Below, one piece after another: positions 6,761 to 13,594 of a DNA stretch of 25,446 nucleotides; the stretch's first letter is position 1; the number at the start of each line of letters is the position of its first letter. The stretch covers positions 1 through 25,446 of the forward strand of contig JAQGKB010000248.1 of the NCBI GenBank assembly GCA_028290345.1, written 5' to 3'. The notes beneath the pieces are model-generated. The model was not told the origin of the DNA. It saw only the letters and a program-made list of their open reading frames with translations, and ran no database searches. This stretch comes from Hyphomicrobiales bacterium. Its GTDB lineage: Bacteria > Pseudomonadota > Alphaproteobacteria > Rhizobiales > Devosiaceae. The position numbers were made by a program, and so were the translations under genes.

Positions 6761-7309
6761 GTGCCGGAATATTGTCTCATCGCCACCGCGATCGGACCCG
6801 TCGGGCTCGCCTGGAGCGGGCAGGGGCTGGTGCGGCTGCAACTGCCCTATGCGGATGCCGCGACCACCATCGAGCGGCTGATCGGGCGGCTGTCTGAGCC
6901 AGCAGAGGCCCATCCTCCGGCGTGGCTGGAGGCGACGGTGGTGCGTGTGCAGCGCTATTTCGCCGGAACAAAAGTGGATTTTTCGGATGCGCCGCTCGAT
7001 CTCGACGGCGTGCCCGAATTCCTGCAGCGGCTCTATCGCGAACTGCTGACGATCGGCTGGGGCGAGACCATCACCTATGGCGAATTGGCCGAACGCATGG
7101 GTTCGCCCGGCGGGGCGCAGGCAGTGGGGCAGGCGATGGGCAGGAATCCGATCCCGGTGATCGTGCCGTGTCATCGGGTGCTCGCCGCAGGCAACAAGCC
7201 GGGCGGTTTTTCGGCGCCGGGCGGCGCCAGCACCAAGCTGCGGCTGCTGGAGTTGGAGGGCGTGCGGTTGGGGGCTCGCGAGAAAGCACAGATGGCGTTT
7301 GCGTTCTAG
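6761..7309 (+). CDS. ogt: Methylated-DNA--protein-cysteine methyltransferase (Ogt/AGT)
   Basis: A 182-residue suicide DNA-repair protein that transfers O6-alkyl groups from guanine to its own cysteine. The active-site motif is IPVIVPCHRVLA with Cys137. The preceding helix-turn-helix DNA-binding segment TYGELAERMGSPGGAQAVGQAMGRNP is complete, and the following NKPGGFSAPGG loop is canonical. An N-terminal ribonuclease-like domain covers about 1-85. No Ada regulatory domain is present, so this is the Ogt type. Translation most likely starts at GTG 6761, with AGGGA at 6750-6754. It is divergent from the DHFR-like reductase. Gene symbol is a family-level choice. Confidence 0.93.
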   Translation: MPEYCLIATAIGPVGLAWSGQGLVRLQLPYADAATTIERLIGRLSEPAEAHPPAWLEATVVRVQRYFAGTKVDFSDAPLDLDGVPEFLQRLYRELLTIGWGETITYGELAERMGSPGGAQAVGQAMGRNPIPVIVPCHRVLAAGNKPGGFSAPGGASTKLRLLELEGVRLGAREKAQMAFAF

Positions 7310-7473
7310 GGCGGCTTGCTTCGCCTGCTCCGCTGTCATCCCGTCGGTGCGGGAAGGACGACTGGGGGACGTGGACGGAGGCGTGCGCGTGGGTAATCCG
7401 GTCTTCCCCACCGCCTAGCCATCATCCTGCCGGGACGCTAACGTCCGGGCTGATCCAGGAGAAAGAGTCGCCG

Positions 7474-8046
7474 ATGCTGCTGAAGGCTGACCTGCTGGCC
7501 GAGATCAAGGCCGGGAAGATCGACACCGTGTTCCGGCGCTGGAAGCGGGCCACGGTCAAGCCAGGCGGCACGCTGATGACATCGGCGGGCCTGCTGAGCA
7601 TCGACACCATGGAGCCGATCGCGCTGGATGACGTGAAGCTTGCCGACGTGCAGCGTGCCGGCTTTGCCTCGCTTGCCGATTTTCGCGCGTGGCTCGATAC
7701 GATGAAGGAGGGCGACCTCTGCATCATCCGGCTGCATTATGCCGGCGAGGATCCGCGCGTTGCCATGCGGCAGAACGGCAATCTCAGCCCGGCCGAACTT
7801 GGCGAGATCGACGCGCAATTGGCAAAGCTCGACGTGCGCGGCCCCTGGACCGACAAGGTTCTCCGCCTGATCGGGCAATATCCGGGACGGTTGGCCGAGG
7901 AACTGGCGGGCGAGTTCGGGCTGGAGCGGGCGCCGTTCAAGGCGCGCGTGGTCAAGCTCAAGGAACTTGGGCTGACCGAAAGTTTGGACGTGGGGTACCG
8001 GCTATCGGCGCGGGGCGAGCGGGTGGTGCGGCATCGCGACGGGTAG
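7474..8046 (+). CDS. ASCH-like domain fused to a winged-helix domain
   Basis: The 190-residue protein is not a named gene. Its first 75 residues resemble an ASCH (PUA-like, RNA-binding) domain: FRRWKRATVKPGGTLMTSAGLLSID. The middle contains GDLCIIRLHYAGEDPR. Residues about 125-185 read as a winged helix-turn-helix: VLRLIGQYPGRLAEELAGEFG followed by KARVVKLKELGLTESLDVGYRLSARG, similar to a MarR/ArsR-like wing. Together this suggests a nucleic-acid-binding regulator, but no target is apparent. The ATG at 7474 follows AGGAG at 7457-7461 with a slightly long spacer that contains a second purine block, GAAAGAG. It stands 164 bp after ogt and before a palindromic repeat. Confidence 0.75.
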   Translation: MLLKADLLAEIKAGKIDTVFRRWKRATVKPGGTLMTSAGLLSIDTMEPIALDDVKLADVQRAGFASLADFRAWLDTMKEGDLCIIRLHYAGEDPRVAMRQNGNLSPAELGEIDAQLAKLDVRGPWTDKVLRLIGQYPGRLAEELAGEFGLERAPFKARVVKLKELGLTESLDVGYRLSARGERVVRHRDG

Positions 8047-8063
8047 GAGGCGGGGCGAGGAAG

Positions 8064-8149
8064 GAAACGGAAATTCCCGTGTTTGCGGGAATGACGGTGG
8101 TGCGCTCAAACTCCTGCCATCCCGCGAAGGCGGGAATCTCCGTTTGAAA
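8064..8149. repeat. Inverted pair of palindromic intergenic repeat units
   Basis: Two related units face each other: one at about 8064-8098 with core ATTCCCG...CGGGAAT, and one at about 8111-8149 with ATCCCGC...GCGGGAAT. Each unit is itself a hairpin and each is roughly the reverse complement of the other, so the whole can form a long stem. The ACGG(A)-ATTCCCG edges are shared. This looks like a non-autonomous palindromic element of the kind scattered between genes in Rhizobiales, and it separates the ASCH gene from the small acidic gene. Confidence 0.7.
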
Positions 8150-8169
8150 TCTTGAAGCGGGAAGAACGC

Positions 8170-8364
8170 CTAGAGCGTGATCCAGTCGTCCTCGTCTTCT
8201 TCCGCCATCTCGGCCTCGGGAGCCAGCGGCTCCCATATCGGCGCATAGAGCGAAATTTGGACGGGACTGTCCTTCTGCAATTCTGCAATCATCCATGCGG
8301 GAACGAGGTGCTGGTATGGCCCGCGTTCCGGCGTTTCGGATTTCACATGGGATTTGCGCGACAT
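8170..8364 (-). CDS. Small acidic protein of unknown function
   Basis: A 64-residue hydrophilic protein: a basic N-terminus (MSRKSHVKSE), a central segment VPAWMIAELQKD and a strongly acidic tail (PEAEMAEEDEDDWITL). I do not recognise the family. The ATG at 8364 has GAGGAG 7 nt upstream, which makes it much better than an upstream in-frame TTG. It is a single-gene unit flanked by a repeat downstream and by 100 bp of AT-rich sequence upstream that contains TTAACC half-sites. The coding assignment rests on the strong ribosome binding site and the biased composition. Confidence 0.65.
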   Translation of the reverse strand: MSRKSHVKSETPERGPYQHLVPAWMIAELQKDSPVQISLYAPIWEPLAPEAEMAEEDEDDWITL

Positions 8365-8464
8365 TTGCAACTCCTCAGTTGGCCGGGATTAACCACCGGC
8401 TAAACTGATATTGAGCGCTTTCAGATATTAACCGGTCGTAAACGCGCCCGGCGGCGCGGCAATT

Positions 8465-9019
8465 TCACTGCTTGCGCTTGAAACTGCGCAGGTGGCCCGA
8501 CTGAGCGACGACCACGTCGGCAATCTTTTCGACCGGCTGGCCGATGGGCACGGCAAGCGCGTTTTCATCGGACGAGGGCGCTTCAAGGGTAGCGAATTGG
8601 CTGTCGAGCAGCGACGTCGGCATGAAATGCCCGACCCGCGATTTCATGCGTTCGCCGATGATCTCCCGGTTGCCGTCGAGGTAGACAAAGAGGATCGGCT
8701 CACCGGCCTGCTTCACCAGGAACTCGCGATAAATCCGCTTCAGCGCGGAGCAGGCGCCCACGGCCGAGCCCTTGATTTCGGCGGCCTCGTGGAGCGACCG
8801 GGCGAGGTTTGCCAGCCACGGCCAGCGATCCTCGTCGGTTAGTGGCGTGCCGGTGCTCATCTTGGCGACATTGGCGGCCGGGTGATAGTCGTCGCCGTCG
8901 AGGAACGGCGCGTGCAGACGCCGCGCGATGGCTTTGCCCACCGAGGTCTTGCCGCTCGAGGTAACGCCCATCACGATGATGATGCGGGCCGGCTCAAACC
9001 GTCGCGGTGAAGGCGCCAT
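8465..9019 (-). CDS. gntK: Gluconokinase (GntK/IdnK type)
   Basis: A 184-residue P-loop kinase of the shikimate-kinase-like gluconokinase family, phosphorylating gluconate to 6-phosphogluconate with ATP. The Walker A motif is GVTSSGKTS (about 17-25). The gluconokinase-specific DGDDYHPAANVAKMSTGTPL follows, then DRWPWL and CSALKRIYREFL. The start is not certain: ATG 9019 (overlapping the SDR gene by 26 nt) or ATG 9025 lack a clear ribosome binding site, while the internal ATG at 8971 would remove the first beta strand. Overlap with the upstream dehydrogenase suggests translational coupling. Its product feeds directly into Gnd, encoded divergently nearby. Confidence 0.93.
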   Translation of the reverse strand: MAPSPRRFEPARIIIVMGVTSSGKTSVGKAIARRLHAPFLDGDDYHPAANVAKMSTGTPLTDEDRWPWLANLARSLHEAAEIKGSAVGACSALKRIYREFLVKQAGEPILFVYLDGNREIIGERMKSRVGHFMPTSLLDSQFATLEAPSSDENALAVPIGQPVEKIADVVVAQSGHLRSFKRKQ

Positions 9020-9764
9020 CGACATAAAGGATGTGTCCGTTGACAAAACTTGCGGCGGCCGAGGAGAGGAAGATCGCGGCACCGCCGAGTTCGGAGACTT
9101 CGCCCCAGCGGCCCATCGGGGTACGCCTTTCGATCCAGCCGTTGAATTCCGGATCGGCAATCAGTGCGGCGTTGAGCTCGGTGCGGAAGTAGCCGGGCGC
9201 GATGCCGTTGATGTTGAGGCCATGCTTGGCCCAATCGGTCGCCATGCCGCGCGTGAGGTTGGCAACGGCCGCCTTGCTAGCGGCGTAGGGCGCGATCGAG
9301 GGGCGGGCCAATGTGCTCATCAGCGAGCAGATATTGACGATCTTGCCTGCTTTGCGGGCGATCATCTTCCGAGCCACAGCCTTACCGACGGTAAAGACCG
9401 AGGTGACGTTGGTGCGCATCACCTGCTCGAATTTTTCGGCCGGAAAGTCCTCCAGCGGCGAGCGGAACTGCATGCCGGCATTGTTGATCAGGATGTCGAT
9501 CGGTCCGAGCTCGGCCTCGCAATAATCGATCGCGTCGGCGACGCTCTCCTCGTTGGTGACGTCGAACGCAACGCCCTTTGCCTTGATGCCGCTCTCGGCC
9601 AGCTTTTGGGCGGCGAGGCCGAGCGCCTCGGTGTCGCGGCTGTTGAGGATGATTTCCGCGCCGGCACCGCCTAACGCCTCCGCAAGGCCAAAGCCGATGC
9701 CGCGGCTGGAGCCGGTGATCAGCGCGCGTTTGCCCGCCAGGCTGAATGCCGCAAGTGAATTCAA
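8994..9764 (-). CDS. Gluconate 5-dehydrogenase-like SDR oxidoreductase
   Basis: A 256-residue classical short-chain dehydrogenase most like gluconate 5-dehydrogenase (IdnO/Gno), which interconverts D-gluconate and 5-keto-D-gluconate with NADP(H). The motifs are TGSSRGIG (17-24), the NNAG turn in DILINNAGMQFRSPL, and the catalytic Ser/Tyr-x3-Lys in ICSLMS and YAASK. The MATDWAKHGLNINGIAPGYF segment is typical of the IdnO group. I place the start at TTG 9764 because GGAGGGA sits about 8 nt upstream and the resulting N-terminus (NSLAAFSLAGKRALITG) has the usual length; the open frame continues to 9848 without a ribosome binding site. The 3' end overlaps gntK. Context with gntK and gnd supports the gluconate assignment, but closely related SDRs use other polyols. 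Confidence 0.82.
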   Translation of the reverse strand: MNSLAAFSLAGKRALITGSSRGIGFGLAEALGGAGAEIILNSRDTEALGLAAQKLAESGIKAKGVAFDVTNEESVADAIDYCEAELGPIDILINNAGMQFRSPLEDFPAEKFEQVMRTNVTSVFTVGKAVARKMIARKAGKIVNICSLMSTLARPSIAPYAASKAAVANLTRGMATDWAKHGLNINGIAPGYFRTELNAALIADPEFNGWIERRTPMGRWGEVSELGGAAIFLSSAAASFVNGHILYVDGAFTATV

Positions 9765-9976
9765 GGCTCTATCCCTCCAGCAAAAAAATGCCCTTATCCC
9801 GCGATACCGCCTGCCTGCGGCCAGAGCAAGCCGCAAGCGCCGGAGCAACGAGAATTGCTTAAAAAAATTGCGGATTGGACTTCCGTAGCAGGCGGCTTTG
9901 TGATGAGTTGGCGCCGCCTTGTGCGACCGTGCGCCGCACGACTTTACCCAATGTGTTGCATAGGAAGGAACGCGTC

Positions 9977-11389
9977 ATGGCGTCAGCGGATATCGGCCTC
10001 ATCGGGCTTGCGGTTATGGGCTCAAACCTTGCCCTCAACATTGCAGAGCACGGCTACCAGATCGCCGTTCACAATCGCACCGCCGCCAAGATCGACGAAT
10101 TCGTCAATAGTGCCGGCCCGCTGAAGTCCAAGATCATCGGCAAGGCCGATCTTGCGGAATTCGTTCAGGAAATCAAGCGGCCGCGTTCGATCATCATCAT
10201 GGTCAAGGCCGGCAAGCCGGTCGACGAAATGATCGAGCAGTTGTTGCCGCACCTGGAGAAGGGCGACGCCATCATCGAGTGCGGCAATTCGCTCTATACC
10301 GACACCAATCGCCGGTTCGACTATCTCACGCCCAAGGGTATCGGCTATCTCGGCGTCGGCGTCTCGGGCGGTGAAGAGGGCGCACGCCACGGTCCGTCGA
10401 TCATGGTCGGCGGCTCGAAGGAGCAGTGGCACAATGCCGAGCCCGTGCTGACCGCGATCGCCGCGAAATTCAAGGGCGAGCCGTGCTGCGCCTATCTGGG
10501 TGAAGGCGGCGCCGGCCATTTCGTCAAGACCATCCACAACGGCATCGAATATGGCGACATGCAGATGATCGCCGAGGTCTATGGCGTGATGCGCGACGGC
10601 CTGGGGATGAACCCGATCGCCGCTTCGGAAGTGTTCAAGCAGTGGAACAAGGGGCCGCTCAACTCCTATCTGATCGAGATCACCGGCCACGTGCTGGCCT
10701 GCGTCGATGCCCAGACCGGCAAGCCGCTGGTGGACCTGATCCTCGACAAGGCCGGCCAGAAGGGCACCGGCCGCTGGTCGGCGATCGTGGCGCAGGAACT
10801 GGCGGTTCCGGCAACGGTCATCGAGGGCGCCGTGGCGGCTCGCAGCCTTTCGGCAATGAAGGACGAACGCGTGGCCGCCGAGGCGATCTACGGCAAGCGT
10901 AGCGCCGCCAAGGCGGACATCACGCTCGACGTGCTCGAGCAGGCGCTGCTCGCCGGCAAGATCGTTTCCTACGCCCAGGGCTTTGCCGTGATGGCCAAGG
11001 CCTCGGAAGAAAACGGCTGGAACCTGCCGCTCGGCACCATCGCCAAGATCTGGCGCGCCGGTTGCATCATCCGCTCGCGCTTCCTCGACCAGATGGCGGC
11101 GGCCTACGAAAAGGGCTCCAGCGCCAACCTGCTGGTCGCCCCGGATTTCGTGACCCTGATGAAGGGCGCCCATCCGTCGCTGCGCAAGGTCGTGGCCGCC
11201 GGCGCGCTGGGCGAATTCCCGCTGCCGTGCTTGTCGGCGGCGCTGAGCTATTTCGACAGTTACCGGCAGGGGCTGGGCACCGCCAATTTGATCCAGGGCC
11301 AGCGTGATTTCTTTGGTGCGCACGGGTTCGAGATTGCGGGACGTGGGCCGGATCAGCATGGAACTTGGCCAAGCACGTTGGGGAACTAA
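9977..11389 (+). CDS. gnd: 6-phosphogluconate dehydrogenase, decarboxylating
   Basis: A 470-residue cytosolic enzyme of the oxidative pentose-phosphate pathway that converts 6-phosphogluconate to ribulose 5-phosphate, CO2 and NADPH. The N-terminal Rossmann motif GLAVMGSNLALNIAEHGY, the NRT that fixes NADP preference, the GVGVSGGEEGARHGPS substrate loop, KTIHNGIEYGDMQ with the catalytic Lys and Glu, and LDKAGQKGTGRWS are all intact. The C-terminal YFDSYR and GAHGFE segments complete the long, E. coli-like type. AGGAAGGAA lies 7 nt before the ATG at 9977. It is divergent from the SDR-gntK pair, with 212 bp between them. Two intergenic inverted repeats follow the gene. Confidence 0.97.
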   Translation: MASADIGLIGLAVMGSNLALNIAEHGYQIAVHNRTAAKIDEFVNSAGPLKSKIIGKADLAEFVQEIKRPRSIIIMVKAGKPVDEMIEQLLPHLEKGDAIIECGNSLYTDTNRRFDYLTPKGIGYLGVGVSGGEEGARHGPSIMVGGSKEQWHNAEPVLTAIAAKFKGEPCCAYLGEGGAGHFVKTIHNGIEYGDMQMIAEVYGVMRDGLGMNPIAASEVFKQWNKGPLNSYLIEITGHVLACVDAQTGKPLVDLILDKAGQKGTGRWSAIVAQELAVPATVIEGAVAARSLSAMKDERVAAEAIYGKRSAAKADITLDVLEQALLAGKIVSYAQGFAVMAKASEENGWNLPLGTIAKIWRAGCIIRSRFLDQMAAAYEKGSSANLLVAPDFVTLMKGAHPSLRKVVAAGALGEFPLPCLSAALSYFDSYRQGLGTANLIQGQRDFFGAHGFEIAGRGPDQHGTWPSTLGN

Positions 11390-11402
11390 ACCCCCAATCG
11401 CT

Positions 11403-11489
11403 CGTCACCCTCGGGCTCGACCCGAGGACCCAACTTCACATCATCGGCGCAAAGTAAGTTGGGTCCTCGGGTCAAGCCCGAGGATGACG
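11403..11489. repeat. Large intergenic inverted repeat (CGTCACCCTCGGG family)
   Basis: Arms at 11403-11436 and 11456-11489 are reverse complements apart from two positions, with a 19-nt loop. Each arm contains a smaller palindrome, CTCGGG...CCCGAG. The arm ends CGTCAnCCTCG match those of the repeat at 24933-25069, so this is a dispersed family. It may also act as a transcription stop after gnd. Confidence 0.85.
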
Positions 11490-11511
11490 ACTGAGGGTGG
11501 TGGAATTTAAG

Positions 11512-11629
11512 AAAGACTGGATTGCCCGGATAAACCGGGCAATGACGGTTCACTTTCTGAAGCAGCGAATCGACGAAACCCTCAAATTGGGCCCGTCATT
11601 GCCCGGTTTATCCGGGCAATCCAGTCTTT
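11512..11629. repeat. Perfect 37-bp inverted repeat with nested palindromes
   Basis: The arm at 11512-11548 is exactly repeated in reverse complement at 11593-11629, with 44 bp between. Each arm contains ATTGCCCGG-ATAAA-CCGGGCAAT, itself a hairpin. Perfect identity of the arms implies recent insertion or gene conversion. It is convergently placed between gnd and the GNAT gene. Confidence 0.9.
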
Positions 11630-11650
11630 GGCGCGCGGCACTCAACCCAC

Positions 11651-12133
11651 CTACAGCCGCTTGAACATCACCAGCGCATCCACGAACCCCAGCTTCGGAT
11701 GCTCGAAAGCGCCCGATAGCCGCGTCAGCACCTCGAAGCCGAACGATTGCCAGAGGTGGACGGCAGGTTCGTTCGTCGACACGACGAAGTTGAACTGGAT
11801 GCCGCGAAAATCCTGCGCGCGGGCGTGCTCGATGGAATGGGCGCAAAGCGCGCGGGCGATGCCGCGGCCGCGGGCGGCTTCGGCGGTGATATAGCCGCAG
11901 TTGGCGATGTGGGCTCCCCCGCCTTGCTGGTTCGGGCGGATATAGCTGGCGCCCAGCACGGCGCCGCCGTCGACTGCTACAAAGTTCTGCTTTTCCGGGG
12001 AGGCGAAATAGGCACGGCCGGTGGCCTCATCGCAATCCCGGGGGAGGGCGAGGGTTTCGCCGCCACGGGTGATCGGCTCCAGGATCGACCAGATGGCGGG
12101 CCAGTCGGCGGGCGTTGCTGGCCGGATTAGCAT
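11651..12133 (-). CDS. GNAT family N-acetyltransferase
   Basis: A 160-residue single-domain GNAT acetyltransferase, transferring an acetyl group from acetyl-CoA to an unidentified amine. The acetyl-CoA loop is ITAEAARGRGIARALCAHSIEHA (R/Q-x-x-G-x-G/A motif), followed by the conserved NFVVSTNEPAVHLWQSFGFEVL, typical of the RimI-like and phosphinothricin acetyltransferase-like groups. The ATG at 12133 overlaps the stop of the upstream MFS gene in a TGATG arrangement, so translation is coupled. Pairing of an acetyltransferase with a drug-exporter-like protein is suggestive of detoxification, but the substrate cannot be read from sequence. Confidence 0.88.
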   Translation of the reverse strand: MLIRPATPADWPAIWSILEPITRGGETLALPRDCDEATGRAYFASPEKQNFVAVDGGAVLGASYIRPNQQGGGAHIANCGYITAEAARGRGIARALCAHSIEHARAQDFRGIQFNFVVSTNEPAVHLWQSFGFEVLTRLSGAFEHPKLGFVDALVMFKRL

Positions 12134-13467
12134 CAATCGCGAACCGCGTTCTCTTCCGGGCTATCGTGCGGCGGGGTGGCCTGCTGGCCGGGCGGGGCCA
12201 TGTCGGGGCGCTTGGCGTGGTGGGCGACCGGTTTCCGATGCATCAGATCATAGTGATGGGCGGTGTAGATGAAGACCGCGGCGGCGATGACGATGGTGAT
12301 GGCAGCGCCGATGAACGGCGCACCGGGGAAATAGCCGGGGGCGCCTTTGTTCTCGATCGTGAAGTAGGAAAACAGCTGCGTCGCCACCAGCGGACCGATG
12401 ATGGCGGCCAGTGAGTTGACCGCGTTGACCGCGCCCTGCAGTTCGCCCTGCGCGTCATCGGGCACCTGCCGCGATAGCAAGCCGTTGATGGCGGGAGCGG
12501 CAAGGCCGCTCAGCGCGCCGATCATCAGGAAGCCGTAGAGGCCGAACGAGGTGTGCACGAAGGCCGTGCCGGTAAAGGCGATCACCGCCGCCAGCATGCC
12601 GACGAGCACCGTTGCCCATTCGCCAAAGCGCTTGACGATGGGGCCGATGAGGAACGCCTGGCTGATGGCGAAGCCGATGCCGAAGGCACCGAGCGAGCGG
12701 CCGATCTGCGCGGTGGAGAAATTGATGACTTCGATGGTGAAGAAGTTCCACACCGACGGGAACGCCTGGCCTGCAAGTGACAGCAGGAACAGCCCGAACA
12801 GCAGCCACAGCACCACCGGATAGCGCCGCAAGGCCAGCATGGCGCCAAAAGGGTTGGCGCGGCGAATATCGAACTTGCGGCGGCGTTCCTTGGGCAGGCT
12901 TTCAGGCAGCACGAACAGTCCGAAGAGGAAATTGGCGAAGGCCAGCGCGGCAGCGGCATAGAAGGGCACCCGCGGCCCATACGTGCCCAATTCGCCGCCG
13001 ATCACCGGGCCGATGATGAAGCCGAGGCCGAAGGCGGCGCCGATCAGGCCGAAGCGCTGCGAGCGTTTTTCGGGGGCGGTGATATCGGCGATATAGGCGG
13101 TGGCGGTGGCGACCGCGGCGCCGGAGATGCCGGAAAGCACGCGCCCAAGAAAGAGGAAGCCGATGGCCGGCGCAAAGCCCATCAGCGAGTAATCGAGGGT
13201 AAGCCCGATCAGCGACAGCAGCAGCACCGGGCGCCTGCCGAAGCGATCCGAGAGATTGCCCAGAACCGGCGAGAACAGGAACTGCATCAAGGCATAGACG
13301 AAAACCAGGTAGCCGCCGATGACGGCCGCGTCGGCCACACGCCCGCCGGTCAACTGTTCGATCAGTTCCGGCAGCACCGGAACGATGATCCCAAGCCCGA
13401 CCATATCGAGCAGAATCGTCACCAGGATGCAGACGAGGGTTAGCCGTGAATTCTTGGAAACTGCCAT
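12133..13467 (-). CDS. Tet-like (TCR family) MFS transporter
   Basis: A 444-residue inner-membrane major facilitator protein with twelve predicted helices. It resembles TetA-type drug:proton antiporters: LLDMVGLGIIVPVLPELI in helix 1, the loop 2-3 motif GNLSDRFGRRPVLL, and the antiporter motif in helix 5 (GLIGAAFGLGFIIGPVIGG). The long C-terminal cytoplasmic tail is rich in His and Pro, which is unusual and could be a soluble extension. Whether it confers tetracycline resistance cannot be stated; most chromosomal relatives do not. The ATG at 13467 has no strong ribosome binding site. A 17-nt palindrome lies 81-97 bp upstream. The GNAT gene is translationally coupled behind it. Confidence 0.9.
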   Translation of the reverse strand: MAVSKNSRLTLVCILVTILLDMVGLGIIVPVLPELIEQLTGGRVADAAVIGGYLVFVYALMQFLFSPVLGNLSDRFGRRPVLLLSLIGLTLDYSLMGFAPAIGFLFLGRVLSGISGAAVATATAYIADITAPEKRSQRFGLIGAAFGLGFIIGPVIGGELGTYGPRVPFYAAAALAFANFLFGLFVLPESLPKERRRKFDIRRANPFGAMLALRRYPVVLWLLFGLFLLSLAGQAFPSVWNFFTIEVINFSTAQIGRSLGAFGIGFAISQAFLIGPIVKRFGEWATVLVGMLAAVIAFTGTAFVHTSFGLYGFLMIGALSGLAAPAINGLLSRQVPDDAQGELQGAVNAVNSLAAIIGPLVATQLFSYFTIENKGAPGYFPGAPFIGAAITIVIAAAVFIYTAHHYDLMHRKPVAHHAKRPDMAPPGQQATPPHDSPEENAVRD

Positions 13468-13547
13468 GCGAGGGTTGGAATCTTTCTGATTTCGGCTGCA
13501 GTTGACACATGGCCACGCCGCAAGGCAAGCGGAACAGCCCTCAGCAT

Positions 13548-13564
13548 CATGGTCTCAGACCATG
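13548..13564. promoter_or_regulatory. 17-nt palindrome upstream of the MFS gene
   Basis: CATGGTCTCAGACCATG has perfect 8-bp arms around one central base. It is 81 bp upstream of the MFS start codon and 31 bp beyond the stop of the monooxygenase gene on the same strand. No T-run follows in either direction, so it looks more like an operator than a terminator. No TetR-type regulator is adjacent. Confidence 0.45.
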
Positions 13565-13594
13565 CAGACATAACGGCGGAGGGGCAATTAAGCT

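Noticed and set aside
6668..7411. Long N-terminal extension of the DHFR-like gene
   Set aside because: It would overlap all of ogt on the other strand and lies upstream of a strong ribosome site and natural start at 6667.
8928..9674. 248-codon plus-strand frame opposite the SDR gene
   Set aside because: It shadows the SDR and gntK genes and shows no family resemblance.
10022..11359. 445-codon open frame on the minus strand opposite gnd
   Set aside because: It is a codon-bias shadow of a clearly conserved gene in high-GC DNA; the translation is low-complexity and rich in Arg, His and Gly, with no recognisable domain.
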